64,000 nt of DNA from an uncultured Dorea sp. (GCA_910579925.1 CAJTVY010000009.1:1-64000), one strand, 5' to 3'; positions 16,654-25,973 are shown, numbered from the stretch's first letter. Notes: a model not told the origin generated them from the sequence alone. A program made the numbers and translations.

Positions 16654-18099
16654 TTAAAATTTCCGGTTCCATGCCGAGGCAGTAAACAACATCAGGAATG
16701 GGAAAATCTCAAGACGCCCTGCCAGCATGTCACAGCAGAACACCAGCTTTGACAGCGGTGAAAAATCTGCAAAACTTCCGCTTGGTCCCACGGCTCCAAT
16801 CCCCGGACCGATATTGTTAAGCGTCGTCAGAACCGAACTGAACGTTGTGCCAAAGTCCATATTATCAATAGACACCAGCAGGACCGAGCCCACAATAAAA
16901 CCGATATACGCCATCAGATAGACATTCAGCGTCCTCAGCACATCCGAGTCCACCTTCTTTGCATTCATACGGATGATACTGACAGACTTCGGGTGAACCA
17001 TCTGCATGATCTCACGTTTGATACATTTCATCATCATCATAAACCGCGCCACCTTCATACCGCCTCCTGTAGAGGAGGCACAGGCGCCGACCATCATCAG
17101 AAACAGCAGCACGCACTGGGAAAACATAGGCCACAACGTATGATCCGCCGTTGCATACCCAGTGGTAGTGATAATCGAAGCCACCTGAAAGATCGCATAT
17201 CGGAACGCCTTCCATGGGCTTTCATATAACTGACTGATATTAATCGTGATCACGCAGGCTGCGGACAGGATAAGCAGCAGGTATGTCTTCAACTCTTCAT
17301 TCTTCCACACCGGCCTTATGTCCCTCAGCAGCAGAAAATAGTACAAGTTAAAGTTAATACCGAACAAAATCATAAATACCGTAATCACGCCGTCGATATA
17401 TGCACTGTTAAAATGTCCCACACTGGCAGAATAGTTAGCAAACCCTCCGGTTCCGGCCGTTCCGAAGGAGAAGATCAGACTGTCGAACACATTCATCCCG
17501 CCAAACAGCAGGAGGATTACTTCTATCGCTGTCATCCCGAAATACATCCCATACAGAATCCTGGCCGTGGACATGGTCTTTGGAACCAGTTTATCCTTCT
17601 CTGGTCCCGGCACCTCCGCACGCATCAGATACATCGTATTCTTCTTATCCAGCTTCGTAAGCACCAGTACAAACACCAGCACGCCCATACCGCCGATCCA
17701 GTGAGTAAAGCTTCTCCAGAACAGCATACCCTGGGGCAGAGCCTCAATATCCGTCAGAATCGTAGAACCCGTCGTGGTGAACCCGGAAACCGTTTCAAAA
17801 AACGCATCCAGATAATCCGGAATACTGCCGGAAAGCGCAAACGGCAGCGCCCCGATCAATGACCACAGAATCCAGGCGCTGGCAACGATGATCATACCCT
17901 CCTTTCCGTAAATATTCCGGTTCTCGGGCTTCTTCATTCCTGCCAGCAGAAAAGCCACGCCGGCAATCCCTGCCGAAATCAGAAAATATACACCGCTAAA
18001 TTCCCGGTAGATCAGGGAAACCAGCGCCGGAAGCAGCAAAAGCGCCGCCTCCACTCCCAGCATCTTCCCTAAGATATACCGTATCATCTTCGTATTCAT
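16654..18099 (-). CDS. trkH: Trk-type potassium uptake protein TrkH/KtrB
   Basis: Ion-translocating membrane subunit of the Trk/Ktr K+ uptake system. The 481 residues contain repeated M1-P-M2 units with selectivity-filter-like segments: SGFTTTGSTI near 105-115, GTAGTGGFAN near 215-225, ITTTGYAT near 310 and NNIGPGIGAVG near 435. About ten transmembrane helices are visible. The 481-residue size fits TrkH/KtrB-like subunits that pair with a TrkA gating ring, which is encoded 20 bp upstream. No loss of key glycines is seen. Confidence 0.93.
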   Translation of the reverse strand: MNTKMIRYILGKMLGVEAALLLLPALVSLIYREFSGVYFLISAGIAGVAFLLAGMKKPENRNIYGKEGMIIVASAWILWSLIGALPFALSGSIPDYLDAFFETVSGFTTTGSTILTDIEALPQGMLFWRSFTHWIGGMGVLVFVLVLTKLDKKNTMYLMRAEVPGPEKDKLVPKTMSTARILYGMYFGMTAIEVILLLFGGMNVFDSLIFSFGTAGTGGFANYSASVGHFNSAYIDGVITVFMILFGINFNLYYFLLLRDIRPVWKNEELKTYLLLILSAACVITINISQLYESPWKAFRYAIFQVASIITTTGYATADHTLWPMFSQCVLLFLMMVGACASSTGGGMKVARFMMMMKCIKREIMQMVHPKSVSIIRMNAKKVDSDVLRTLNVYLMAYIGFIVGSVLLVSIDNMDFGTTFSSVLTTLNNIGPGIGAVGPSGSFADFSPLSKLVFCCDMLAGRLEIFPFLMLFTASAWNRKF

Positions 18100-18118
18100 A
18101 ATCTAATTTCCGTCTCCC

Positions 18119-19477
18119 CTATGCAAGTATGTCAGTAAATTTATTAATAATATGCTCTTTCGTAACCACAATCACACTGTCTCCCACTTCCAGATAATCA
18201 TCACCGCCTGGAATGATAATCTTCCTCTTTCTTCCTATACAGGCAATCAGATGATTCGGTTTCGTAGGCAGGTTCTTCAAGGGAACATTGGTGAAATCAC
18301 ACGCCTTTCTGATAATAAATTCCATCGCTTCCACCTTGCCGCCAAGCAGACGGTAGATGGTCTCCACCTCTGCATTACTGAAGGAATTCTTTCTTGCGCG
18401 TACATAATTCACGATCTCATCCGCCGCCGCTCCCTTCACAGAAACAATACTGTCGATTCCAAGCCCCTCTACCATCTGGGCCCGGGAATCCTCGTTCACC
18501 TTAGCCACAATCTTATCCACTCCCTGGGCTTTGGCAAACAGCGACATAATGATATTCTCTTCATCCATACCTGTCAGCGCAACCACTGCATCTGTATTCT
18601 GAATCCCTTCTTCCAGCAACAGATCATGATCCGCCGCATCCCCCTGTATGATTGTCGCTTTTGGAAGCAGTTCACACAGATACTCGCATTTCTCTGGATT
18701 CCGTTCGATGATCTTTACCTGCATACCTGCCTCCAGAAGCTGGCGCGTCAGATAAAAACACAGATTCCCGCCGCCGCAGATCAGAACTCTGCGAATCTTG
18801 GTGCTCTTGCGCCCCAGAGACTTAAAAAACGACCGTAAATTCTGATGCCCCGCCGCAATATGCAGTCTGTCGTCCGCCTGCACAACGAAATCCCCGTCCG
18901 GGATGTAGACGGAGGTTCCCCTCTTCACGGCGCAGACCAGGATATTAATACCGAATTTCCTCCCGATCTCCGCCAGAGACAGGCCTGCCAGGGGGCTGTC
19001 TGGCTTTAAGACGTGCTCCACCAGTTCCACTCTTCCCTTCATGAAAGTCTCCACCTTGCTGGCCTCAGGGAACAGCAGGATTCTGGCGATCTCGTTTGCA
19101 GCCGACAATTCAGGATTGACCGCCATACTTAGATGCAGGTCCTCCTTGAAGAAATCAATCTGTCTGTAGTAAATCGGATTACGCACCCTTGCAATGGTAT
19201 GCTTCGCCCCCAGCCGCTTTGCAAGCAGACAGCACAGCATGTTCATCTCATCCATGGACGCACATGCGATTACCAGGTCAGCATGGGGTACGTCTGCCTG
19301 CTTCTGCACCTCCATATCTGCACCATTTCCCGGAATACAGAAAATGTCAAGCTGGTTCACCGCCTCTTTTAGTTTTCCCGTATTCTGATCAATTAAAACA
19401 ATATCATAGTCCTCTTCTGATAACCGGGCTGTCAGTTTATGCCCAACCTTACCGTCACCAATAATTACTATCTTCAT
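18119..19477 (-). CDS. trkA: Trk system regulatory subunit TrkA
   Basis: Cytoplasmic NAD(H)-binding gating subunit of the Trk K+ channel. The 452 residues contain two RCK units, each a Rossmann fold (IIGDGKVGHKL at residues 4-14; ICGGGNLCFYL near 232-242) followed by a RCK-C domain. The ATG at 19477 is chosen since GAGGA lies 9 nt upstream and the Rossmann strand begins there; the in-frame ATG 15 nt earlier has no good site. It is the first gene of the operon trkA-trkH-14998-14195. Confidence 0.94.
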   Translation of the reverse strand: MKIVIIGDGKVGHKLTARLSEEDYDIVLIDQNTGKLKEAVNQLDIFCIPGNGADMEVQKQADVPHADLVIACASMDEMNMLCCLLAKRLGAKHTIARVRNPIYYRQIDFFKEDLHLSMAVNPELSAANEIARILLFPEASKVETFMKGRVELVEHVLKPDSPLAGLSLAEIGRKFGINILVCAVKRGTSVYIPDGDFVVQADDRLHIAAGHQNLRSFFKSLGRKSTKIRRVLICGGGNLCFYLTRQLLEAGMQVKIIERNPEKCEYLCELLPKATIIQGDAADHDLLLEEGIQNTDAVVALTGMDEENIIMSLFAKAQGVDKIVAKVNEDSRAQMVEGLGIDSIVSVKGAAADEIVNYVRARKNSFSNAEVETIYRLLGGKVEAMEFIIRKACDFTNVPLKNLPTKPNHLIACIGRKRKIIIPGGDDYLEVGDSVIVVTKEHIINKFTDILA

Positions 19478-19586
19478 TTTTTTGATCCTCATTCATGTCT
19501 CTCTTGTATTTGCCATGACAGCGTGTGCGAAACCGGATATCCTCACTCCTTATCCACATAATTCCATACTCCACATGGCAAAAGAG

Positions 19587-19595
19587 ATTATAGCA
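19587..19595 (-). promoter_or_regulatory. Extended -10 promoter of the trk operon
   Basis: Minus strand TGCTATAAT (-10 at 19587-19592 with TGN), about 110 bp before the trkA ATG and directly after the terminator of the upstream gene. No clear -35 is seen. Confidence 0.5.
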
Positions 19596-19611
19596 CTTTT
19601 ACCCAAAGAAA

Positions 19612-19631
19612 AAAAGCCCTAACGGGCTTTT
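19612..19631 (-). terminator. Terminator after the EF-G paralogue
   Basis: AAAAGCCC/GGGCTTTT hairpin, followed on the minus strand by TTTTTCTTT. It lies about 60 bp after the stop at 19691. Confidence 0.85.
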
Positions 19632-19690
19632 CTTCTATATCTTAAGTATTTTATCGCTTTACTGCTATACAGTATTTCCATCGGAAAAAT

Positions 19691-21766
19691 TTACTCTTCC
19701 GCCGCCCTCTTGGCAATCTCAACCTCCTGGACATCGGACGGAGCCTGCTCATAGCGTGCAAACTCATAGGAGTAAGTCCCTCTTCCGCCCGTCATGGAGC
19801 GAAGTACCGTACAGTAACCGAATACGCCTGTCATCGGAATATCAGCCACAATCTCCTGCAGTCCGCCTGCAATCGGATTCATACCCAATACGCGCCCGCG
19901 CCGCTTGTTAAGATCTCCCATGACATCCCCTGTATAATCATCGGGAACAACCACCTTAATCGATGCAATCGGCTCTAAGAGAACGGGGCCCGCCTCCATG
20001 AATCCTTTCTTGAACGCCTGGATGGTCGCAGTCTTGAACGCCATCTCGGAAGAATCTACCGGATGGTAGGAACCATCGTACAGCGTAGCCTTCACGCCAA
20101 CTACCGGATATCCGGCAAGAGGTCCTTTCACCACGGATTCCTGAAGCCCCTTCTCCACTGCCGGGAAGTAGTTCTTCGGAACCGCTCCGCCAACTACCGT
20201 CTCCTCGAAAATGTAAGGCGTCTCCAGATCGCCGGATGCCGCAAACTTCATCTTAACGTGACCATACTGACCATGTCCGCCGGACTGCTTCTTATACTTC
20301 GTGTCTACGTCGGAGTTCTTCTTAATCGTCTCACGGAACGCAACCTTTGGCGTCTCCAGTGTCACTTCACATTTATATCTCTCAAGGAGCTTGCTTACCG
20401 CAATCTCCAGATGCTGGTCGCCCATACCATAGATCAGCGTCTGGCGGTTCTCGCTGTCATTCACTGACTTCAGAGTAATATCCTCTGCCATCATCTTCTG
20501 AAGAGCCTGAGAAACCTTATCCTCATCTCCCTTGTTCTTAGTCACATACTTCATATATGTATAGGGCTTGGAATACTCGGTCTTTCCGAACAGCACCGGC
20601 GTCGTCTTTGCGGAAAGGGTGTCGCCCGTCTTCGTACTGGTCAGCTTCGCAATGGCGCCGATATCGCCTGCGAATAATTCCTTCACCTCTACCGGTTTAT
20701 TTCCAACCATCGTGTAGATCTTGCCCAGCTTCTCATCGGTCTCGGAATCTGCATTGTAAAGCGTATCCTCACCCTTCAGTACACCGGAACATACCTTGAC
20801 AAAGGAATACTTTCCAATAAATGGATCTACCATCGTCTTGAATACATAAGCGGATTTTGCCTTGGCAAAGTCATAGTTCGCCTCATAAATCTCATTGGTC
20901 TTGCGGTTAATCCCCGCGCATTCTCTCCAGTCCGGGCTTGGGAAGAATCTTACAATATCTGATAACAGATTCGCTACACCCTGAGCCTGTACATTAGAAC
21001 CCATGGCAACCGGAACAATCCGTCCTTCCATAACCTCGGTACGCATCGCTGCACGAATCTCTTCAACCGAGAACTCTTCGCCTGCAAAGTAACGCTCCAT
21101 ATACTCGTCGCTAATCTCCGCCACTGCCTCTAACAGCTTCTCACGGTAAGTCTCAAGGTTCGGCTTACAGTAATCCGGGATCTCACACTCTTCTCTCTGG
21201 CCGATACCGGTGTAACGTCTGCCCGCATTCTTGATAACGTTGACATAGCCTACCAGCTTCTCATTCTCTCTGATTGGCTGGAAGTGGGGGGCGATCACCT
21301 TACCGTATCTCTCGTTCAGATCTTCAACCACCTGGCGGAAACTTGCATCGTCCACATCCATCTCTGTCACGTAGATCATACGAGGCAGATTATACTTATC
21401 GCACAGTTCCCATGCCTTCTCGGTTCCGACTTCCACGCCGGCCTTGCCGGAAACTACGATGACAGCCGCATCCGCCGCACTGACCGCTTCTTCTACCTCT
21501 CCCACGAAATCGAAGTATCCAGGAGTATCAAGGACATTGATCTTCGCCTTCTCCCACTCGACGGGTATCAGAGCCGTGCTGATTGAAAATTCTCTCTTCT
21601 GTTCTTCTTTATCGAAATCACTGATCGTATTGTGGTCTGTAATCTTCCCCATACGGTTCGTTGCCCCTGATACATAAGCCATCGCTTCAACAAGGCTTGT
21701 CTTTCCGCTCCCTCCATGTCCTAAGAGAACTACGTTCCTGATCTCATCAGTTCTGTAAACCTTCAT
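19691..21766 (-). CDS. EF-G-like translation GTPase (paralogue)
   Basis: 691-residue protein with the full EF-G domain order I-V, including the domain IV region GGHGQYGHVKMKF near 485. It is not the canonical FusA, which normally sits with rpsL/rpsG/tuf. The GTPase motifs are altered: G1 is GHGGSGKT, G3 is DTPGYFDF, where the catalytic histidine of DTPGHVDF is tyrosine, and the position of the NKxD motif reads TEMD. Such divergent paralogues (EF-G2 types) are known in Clostridia but poorly characterised. It might act in recycling, stress or ribosome protection. It has its own promoter (21810-21838) and terminator. Confidence 0.9.
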   Translation of the reverse strand: MKVYRTDEIRNVVLLGHGGSGKTSLVEAMAYVSGATNRMGKITDHNTISDFDKEEQKREFSISTALIPVEWEKAKINVLDTPGYFDFVGEVEEAVSAADAAVIVVSGKAGVEVGTEKAWELCDKYNLPRMIYVTEMDVDDASFRQVVEDLNERYGKVIAPHFQPIRENEKLVGYVNVIKNAGRRYTGIGQREECEIPDYCKPNLETYREKLLEAVAEISDEYMERYFAGEEFSVEEIRAAMRTEVMEGRIVPVAMGSNVQAQGVANLLSDIVRFFPSPDWRECAGINRKTNEIYEANYDFAKAKSAYVFKTMVDPFIGKYSFVKVCSGVLKGEDTLYNADSETDEKLGKIYTMVGNKPVEVKELFAGDIGAIAKLTSTKTGDTLSAKTTPVLFGKTEYSKPYTYMKYVTKNKGDEDKVSQALQKMMAEDITLKSVNDSENRQTLIYGMGDQHLEIAVSKLLERYKCEVTLETPKVAFRETIKKNSDVDTKYKKQSGGHGQYGHVKMKFAASGDLETPYIFEETVVGGAVPKNYFPAVEKGLQESVVKGPLAGYPVVGVKATLYDGSYHPVDSSEMAFKTATIQAFKKGFMEAGPVLLEPIASIKVVVPDDYTGDVMGDLNKRRGRVLGMNPIAGGLQEIVADIPMTGVFGYCTVLRSMTGGRGTYSYEFARYEQAPSDVQEVEIAKRAAEE

Positions 21767-21809
21767 ATTTTCGGTGCCTCCTTAATATATAGTAAAATCT
21801 CATGTTTAC

Positions 21810-21838
21810 ATTGTACTAAAAAACCGGCAGTATTACAA
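21810..21838 (-). promoter_or_regulatory. Promoter of the EF-G paralogue
   Basis: Minus strand TTGTAA (21833-21838), 17-bp spacer and TACAAT (21810-21815), about 45 bp before the ATG. Confidence 0.65.
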
Positions 21839-21899
21839 CTCTTTTATGCAGATTTTACAGCCATTCTATTTTTATCCAGAAATCCGCCCGGCATTTTCA

Positions 21900-22550
21900 T
21901 TACAGAAAACCTTTCACCCTCTCCCAGATATCGTCCGCAATCTCCTGTACGCTTCTGTTCCCGTCAATCACGATCACCCGTTCCTCTCCTTTCAGCTTCT
22001 CAAAAGCTTCGAAATATTTTTCACGGACTTTCACTAACCGGGATTTTTTTTCAAATAACTCCTGATGGTCTCTGCTCTTTGCAATTCGTTCCATTGCGGT
22101 ATCCGGGTCGGTATCTATAAATATCGTTACCGTAGGACGCAGTATGCCGCTGCTCTGCCCATTTGCCTGTATCACCCATTCCATAGGCATATCAACACTG
22201 TGATATGCATACGAAGAAAAGTAATAACGGTCTGTGAGCACCGTTGTACCTTCATTGATTTTATTGACAATTCCATCGACGTCATTTAACAGATGATCTA
22301 ACCGGTCTGCCACAAAAAGAGCTGCAATGACTTTGTTATCTGTCTTTATTCGTCCCGTCATAATCTGATGAATCAAAGAACCGAACGGTGAATCTGTCGG
22401 TTCCATTGTCGTATAACAATGAATCCCTTCCTCTTTCATCCGTTCATTCAGTATTGTAATCTGCGTACTCTTTCCGCTTCCGTCAATGCCTTCAAAGGCG
22501 ATAAATATCCCTTGATCTGCACTTTCATTGTTTTTATTTATATTATCCAT
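21900..22550 (-). CDS. tmk: Thymidylate kinase
   Basis: Phosphorylates dTMP to dTDP with ATP. The 216 residues show the family motifs: P-loop FEGIDGSGKST near residues 19-29, a DRYYFSSYAYH segment near 107-117 matching the DR(Y/H) motif, and a lid region with arginines. The N-terminal extension of about 12 residues before the P-loop strand is polar. The gene stands between the EF-G paralogue and small DUF genes on the same strand, not in the usual holB-linked position. Confidence 0.93.
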   Translation of the reverse strand: MDNINKNNESADQGIFIAFEGIDGSGKSTQITILNERMKEEGIHCYTTMEPTDSPFGSLIHQIMTGRIKTDNKVIAALFVADRLDHLLNDVDGIVNKINEGTTVLTDRYYFSSYAYHSVDMPMEWVIQANGQSSGILRPTVTIFIDTDPDTAMERIAKSRDHQELFEKKSRLVKVREKYFEAFEKLKGEERVIVIDGNRSVQEIADDIWERVKGFL

Positions 22551-22609
22551 ACGTTTTCATTTCCTTATTTTTTCATTTTCTTTTTAATATCAGACAATCA
22601 CTGTTATAC

Positions 22610-22948
22610 TCACTTAATCTTATACCTTCCAAATGCCTTTTCTTCATCTAAATGTACATCCCGCAAAAACACGATAAGCCAGATGATCCCCGAGGCAACG
22701 GCCATATTTGGAGATGAAGTCATAACAGACAGTAGACTTCCGCTGCCCAGAATCACCGCCCACAGAATGAATGCGTTCCTCTGATCCCTACTCATCCTCT
22801 CTGTGTCATACCGCTTTCTCTGTTCTTCTGGCATCGTATTAAATCCAGAGATCAGAATTGCCGCCTTCCCTTTCAAAACCGTAAACAAAAGCGCCATTCC
22901 CAAGAAAATAACACTCCCTCCACCGCACATCGCCGTCCATGCTGCCAT
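22610..22948 (-). CDS. DUF3784 membrane protein
   Basis: 112 residues with three hydrophobic segments (about 6-32, 56-74 and 78-95) and the central motif FNTMPEEQRKRYDTERMSR, which is characteristic of the DUF3784 family of small Firmicute membrane proteins. The function is unknown. It is co-directional with tmk and with the lipoprotein gene upstream, with short gaps on both sides. Confidence 0.75.
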   Translation of the reverse strand: MAAWTAMCGGGSVIFLGMALLFTVLKGKAAILISGFNTMPEEQRKRYDTERMSRDQRNAFILWAVILGSGSLLSVMTSSPNMAVASGIIWLIVFLRDVHLDEEKAFGRYKIK

Positions 22949-22980
22949 ACGTCTCTCCTTTGCGTAACCGCCTTTTTATT

Positions 22981-23403
22981 TTACTTTATATAGAATCCGC
23001 CCACCTTCATATCCTCGTCAAAGGAAATGGTAAACTGCGCTTTGCGCTTCTCATACTTTACTTTTACCACCGCAACTGCGAATTCCTGTTCTGTATCCTT
23101 GTCCCTGCTTCCCGTAACCGCTTCCTTATCAAATTCTTCAAAAGCGCCAAGTTCTTCCACAATCGGAAGCACCTGCTCTGTCATCATCTCCTTGCCTGCC
23201 ATGCTCTTCATCACAGAATTCCACTTCTGATCCACAAGGGTATCAATATCCCCTTCATTCAAAATCTCTATGACTTCCTCTGCCGCGGCCTTCACCTCTG
23301 CCTCGTCGAATTTGTCCGATAATTTCTGTTTCCCTGCACATCCCGTCAGCATAACCGCCAGAATCATGATACAAATCATATGCATCGCCCGTTTTGTTTC
23401 CAT
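22981..23403 (-). CDS. DUF3887-type lipoprotein
   Basis: 140-residue predicted lipoprotein. The short signal peptide ends in a lipobox LTGC at about residues 19-22, so the mature protein would be anchored outside the membrane. The rest (KFDEAEVKAAAEEVIEILNEGD and onwards) resembles DUF3887, a small cystatin-like fold with no known reaction. GGGAGG lies upstream of the ATG at 23403. Its neighbours, DUF3784 and the Memo/AMMECR1 fusion, give no functional hint. Confidence 0.75.
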   Translation of the reverse strand: METKRAMHMICIMILAVMLTGCAGKQKLSDKFDEAEVKAAAEEVIEILNEGDIDTLVDQKWNSVMKSMAGKEMMTEQVLPIVEELGAFEEFDKEAVTGSRDKDTEQEFAVAVVKVKYEKRKAQFTISFDEDMKVGGFYIK

Positions 23404-23472
23404 AACATCCTCCCATCTCCTGCAATGCGTTTCAACAGTTCCCCACAGACTTTCTCTCCTTCTGACCGCCTT

Positions 23473-24855
23473 CTAATAATGCCGGATCACCTCGAATCTT
23501 TCCAGTTCTACTTCTTCCTGCTCCCTGATTCCAGCCTTCTGTTTTGCAATCCGAATCTGTTCTTCCACCGTGTCGATACCGTTCAGGTTCGGAAGCAGCA
23601 GCCCCCGGCGATATCCTTTCGTTACTACCACGCCGTACCGTTTTACATCTAACTGATCCGGTGAATCTATCTTCTGCGTCTCTCCCAGCACATCCACACT
23701 GATGGTCAGTTTCTCCAGTTCTTCCGGCTCTATTGGAGAGAATCTGGGATCGCTTGACGCTGCACTGACGGCATTCTCAATGATTTCCTCCGCCACAGAA
23801 CCCCGCACTGCCTGAATCGTGCCGATACATCCCCGAAGCTGCCCTTCCTTCTTTATGGAAACGAATACTCCCGCCCGGCTTTCATACATCTCATCCGGCA
23901 GTCCCTCCGGTATCTTCCTCTTTCTTTTGGTAAGAACATACTCCTCGATCGTCTGCCTGGCAAGCTGTACATATACATCTTCCCTTAACCTCAGCTCTCG
24001 AATACGCTTCCTCTCCTTCTCCTCATACTGATCCATAAAATTCCGCTCTGGGTTCCTCCCCTGTATCTCATACGCACAGATTCCATATCCCACGCCAAAG
24101 GGTCCCTCATAGGAAAGCCTGTGGGCTTTCACTCCGGTTCTGTCCAACGCACCCGCCATGATCGTAAAAGAACGGTGCCCGCACTCTCCTGCCTTTTCGC
24201 AGAAATCCTCCGAAAATTCCAGCAACTTCCCAAAGTCTCCGCTTCCCATCACCTCCATAATCCGGCGGTCATACTCCGGGCCTTCTTCCTTATATCCATA
24301 AGGGCCTTCTGCGGCAAGTCTGTGTGACAGATCCCCACTGGCAATCACTACTACATTCCGTTCAAGAACTTCTGCGGTTTCTCTGATACGACGGCCTAAT
24401 TCATAATGCGCCGCAAGAGAAAGCCCCGATAAACCGATTCTCACCAGACGGTACTCCTGCAAGTATTGATTCACGAAATACAGCGGCACCATGGTACCAT
24501 GGTCAAGCCTTTTGTCGCGCTCTCCGGCGGCGCCGGCAGGAATGCCGCCCGCCATGGCAAGCCTGCCAAGATTCTCTGCGAACTCCTTATCGTAAGTAAC
24601 CTCTATCTCCACCTGTCCCGCACGAAACTGTCCGAAATCCCCTTTTCCAATATTCCCCGGTGAAATATGGAAATAGTCTGCATACATAATCTGATGGGGT
24701 GAAATCAACACAATCGTCTCTGGTTTCAGCCCGGCAATCCTGCTCCCCACCTCATGATATGCGCGAACCGTATTCTGTATATGACCTTCCTCACCCCTGC
24801 CGATCTCCGGTATGATCAGCGGCGGATGAGGAACCATAAAAGCTCCTGTGATCAT
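23473..24855 (-). CDS. AmmeMemoRadiSam system protein A (Memo-like plus AMMECR1 fusion)
   Basis: 460-residue fusion. Residues about 1-265 are a class III extradiol-dioxygenase/Memo-like domain (HPPLIIPEIG near 9-18, SPHQ, DHGTMVPLYF, SGDLSHR), and residues about 280-455 are AMMECR1 (FVSIKKEGQLRGCIGTIQAVRGS, SSDPRFSPIEPEEL). The families are associated with the AmmeMemoRadiSam system, whose third member is a radical SAM enzyme; the chemistry is uncertain. No radical SAM gene lies in the neighbourhood. The start at 24855 has AGGAGG 8 nt upstream, whereas the longer frame from 24885 lacks a site. Confidence 0.88.
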   Translation of the reverse strand: MITGAFMVPHPPLIIPEIGRGEEGHIQNTVRAYHEVGSRIAGLKPETIVLISPHQIMYADYFHISPGNIGKGDFGQFRAGQVEIEVTYDKEFAENLGRLAMAGGIPAGAAGERDKRLDHGTMVPLYFVNQYLQEYRLVRIGLSGLSLAAHYELGRRIRETAEVLERNVVVIASGDLSHRLAAEGPYGYKEEGPEYDRRIMEVMGSGDFGKLLEFSEDFCEKAGECGHRSFTIMAGALDRTGVKAHRLSYEGPFGVGYGICAYEIQGRNPERNFMDQYEEKERKRIRELRLREDVYVQLARQTIEEYVLTKRKRKIPEGLPDEMYESRAGVFVSIKKEGQLRGCIGTIQAVRGSVAEEIIENAVSAASSDPRFSPIEPEELEKLTISVDVLGETQKIDSPDQLDVKRYGVVVTKGYRRGLLLPNLNGIDTVEEQIRIAKQKAGIREQEEVELERFEVIRHY

Positions 24856-24927
24856 TCTATGGCCTCCTTCAACATAGGTACTCATCTCTTTCCATGTAAT
24901 CAGTTTATCATAGAAAGACCGCTGAAT

Positions 24928-25500
24928 CTATTCTTTTCCAAAATTCTTTTCATACTTCTCTTTCAGCCTTCTGATTCCTATTCCACAATGAATGAACAGG
25001 CACAGATATATAACAAAAAGTACACAGAATATAATCGTCAGCACCTTTGACGACACATGCCCCCACTCCATCCAGCTGAAATACTGAATGAAAAGCTGCG
25101 GCACCAGACAGCACAGGAAAATGCATAGAAGAGGTATCATTCTACGCTTGAATATACGCTGAACCATCTCAAGTCTTGACTCATTGTCACTAAAGATTTC
25201 CATGTCCTCCTCCAGGTCACCAGCAGGTCTCCGGAAATAACTGAAGCCGTTTACATCGAACAGATATTCCCATCCAAAATCATGGTACATCTGGAGATAT
25301 CCTAATTTCTCCCCTCTTACCGCCTGGTCAAAATCCAGTCTGTATACCACATCTTCCGGTATACATCTGTCAAACAGGTAAAAACCCGGAAGTACATATC
25401 TCTTTATCTTCCATCCTCCCCTATGCTGCTCTGTCAGAAACCGCTCTTCCTTCTCATAATCCGTAATCGTCCAGAAACGGAACATAATTCTATCTGCCAT
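24928..25500 (-). CDS. DUF2812 membrane protein
   Basis: 190 residues. The N-terminal 110 residues match the DUF2812 pattern (RFWTITDYEKEERFLTEQHRGGWKI, then WEYLFDVNGFSYFRR), followed by two transmembrane helices near 125-150 and 160-180. DUF2812 genes are commonly paired with PadR regulators, as here: the ATG at 25500 lies inside the last codons of padR (11-nt overlap) with AAAGGAG before it. It probably responds to the same signal as the PadR protein. The activity is unknown. Confidence 0.82.
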   Translation of the reverse strand: MADRIMFRFWTITDYEKEERFLTEQHRGGWKIKRYVLPGFYLFDRCIPEDVVYRLDFDQAVRGEKLGYLQMYHDFGWEYLFDVNGFSYFRRPAGDLEEDMEIFSDNESRLEMVQRIFKRRMIPLLCIFLCCLVPQLFIQYFSWMEWGHVSSKVLTIIFCVLFVIYLCLFIHCGIGIRRLKEKYEKNFGKE

Positions 25501-25816
25501 AAACAAACGCTCCTTTACTATTCTGATATAATCTCTCAATCCTGTGAAGCTCTATCTCTAAGATCTCCCTTCCCAGCTCCGTAATCACATACAGCTTCCT
25601 CTTTTCTTCTTCCCTTACAAACCGGATCAGACCGTCCTTCTCCATCTTTGACAGTGTTCCGTACATGGTTCCGGGGCTGATCGTCACCTCCCCGCCTGTC
25701 ATCTGCTTCACCTGCTGTCCGATATTATATCCATGCATCTCGTTCTGTAGAGAATATAAGATGTAGAATCCAGTCTCCGTCATCGGAATGTATACTCTCT
25801 TAATTCTGTCTGTCAT
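25490..25816 (-). CDS. PadR-family transcriptional regulator
   Basis: 108-residue winged-helix repressor. The core pattern ETGFYILYSLQNEMHGYNIGQQV, TISPGTMYGTLSKMEKDGLI, EKRKLYVITELGREIL is typical of PadR. The start at 25816 is supported by GAGGTGAGGG immediately upstream; the frame from 25900 would add residues without a site. It is the first gene of a padR-DUF2812 operon. A dyad, TATATCA-N5-TGATATA, lies between the -35 and -10 of its own promoter, indicating autorepression. Confidence 0.88.
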   Translation of the reverse strand: MTDRIKRVYIPMTETGFYILYSLQNEMHGYNIGQQVKQMTGGEVTISPGTMYGTLSKMEKDGLIRFVREEEKRKLYVITELGREILEIELHRIERLYQNSKGAFVYGR

Positions 25817-25917
25817 TCCCTCACCTCTTTCTTCCCGAATCTTTCCTTCATACATTTCAGCACGATAGATTTCAATACGATATATCAAAATAAAATACAT
25901 CGCACTTCGTTATATTT

Positions 25918-25946
25918 TTTATATCACACCTTGATATATTTGTCAA
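25918..25946 (-). promoter_or_regulatory. padR promoter with operator in the spacer
   Basis: Minus strand TTGACA (25941-25946), 17-bp spacer and TATAAA (25918-25923). The inverted repeat TATATCA/TGATATA (25920-25938) covers the spacer and -10, so bound repressor would block polymerase. A second GATATATC (25879-25886) lies in the leader. Confidence 0.75.
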
Positions 25947-25973
25947 CTATATATGAATTTTAAACTTACCTTT

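Noticed and set aside
19493..19600. c-di-AMP (ydaO-type) riboswitch before trkA
   Set aside because: The leader from the predicted promoter is only about 100 nt and shows none of the conserved ydaO elements.
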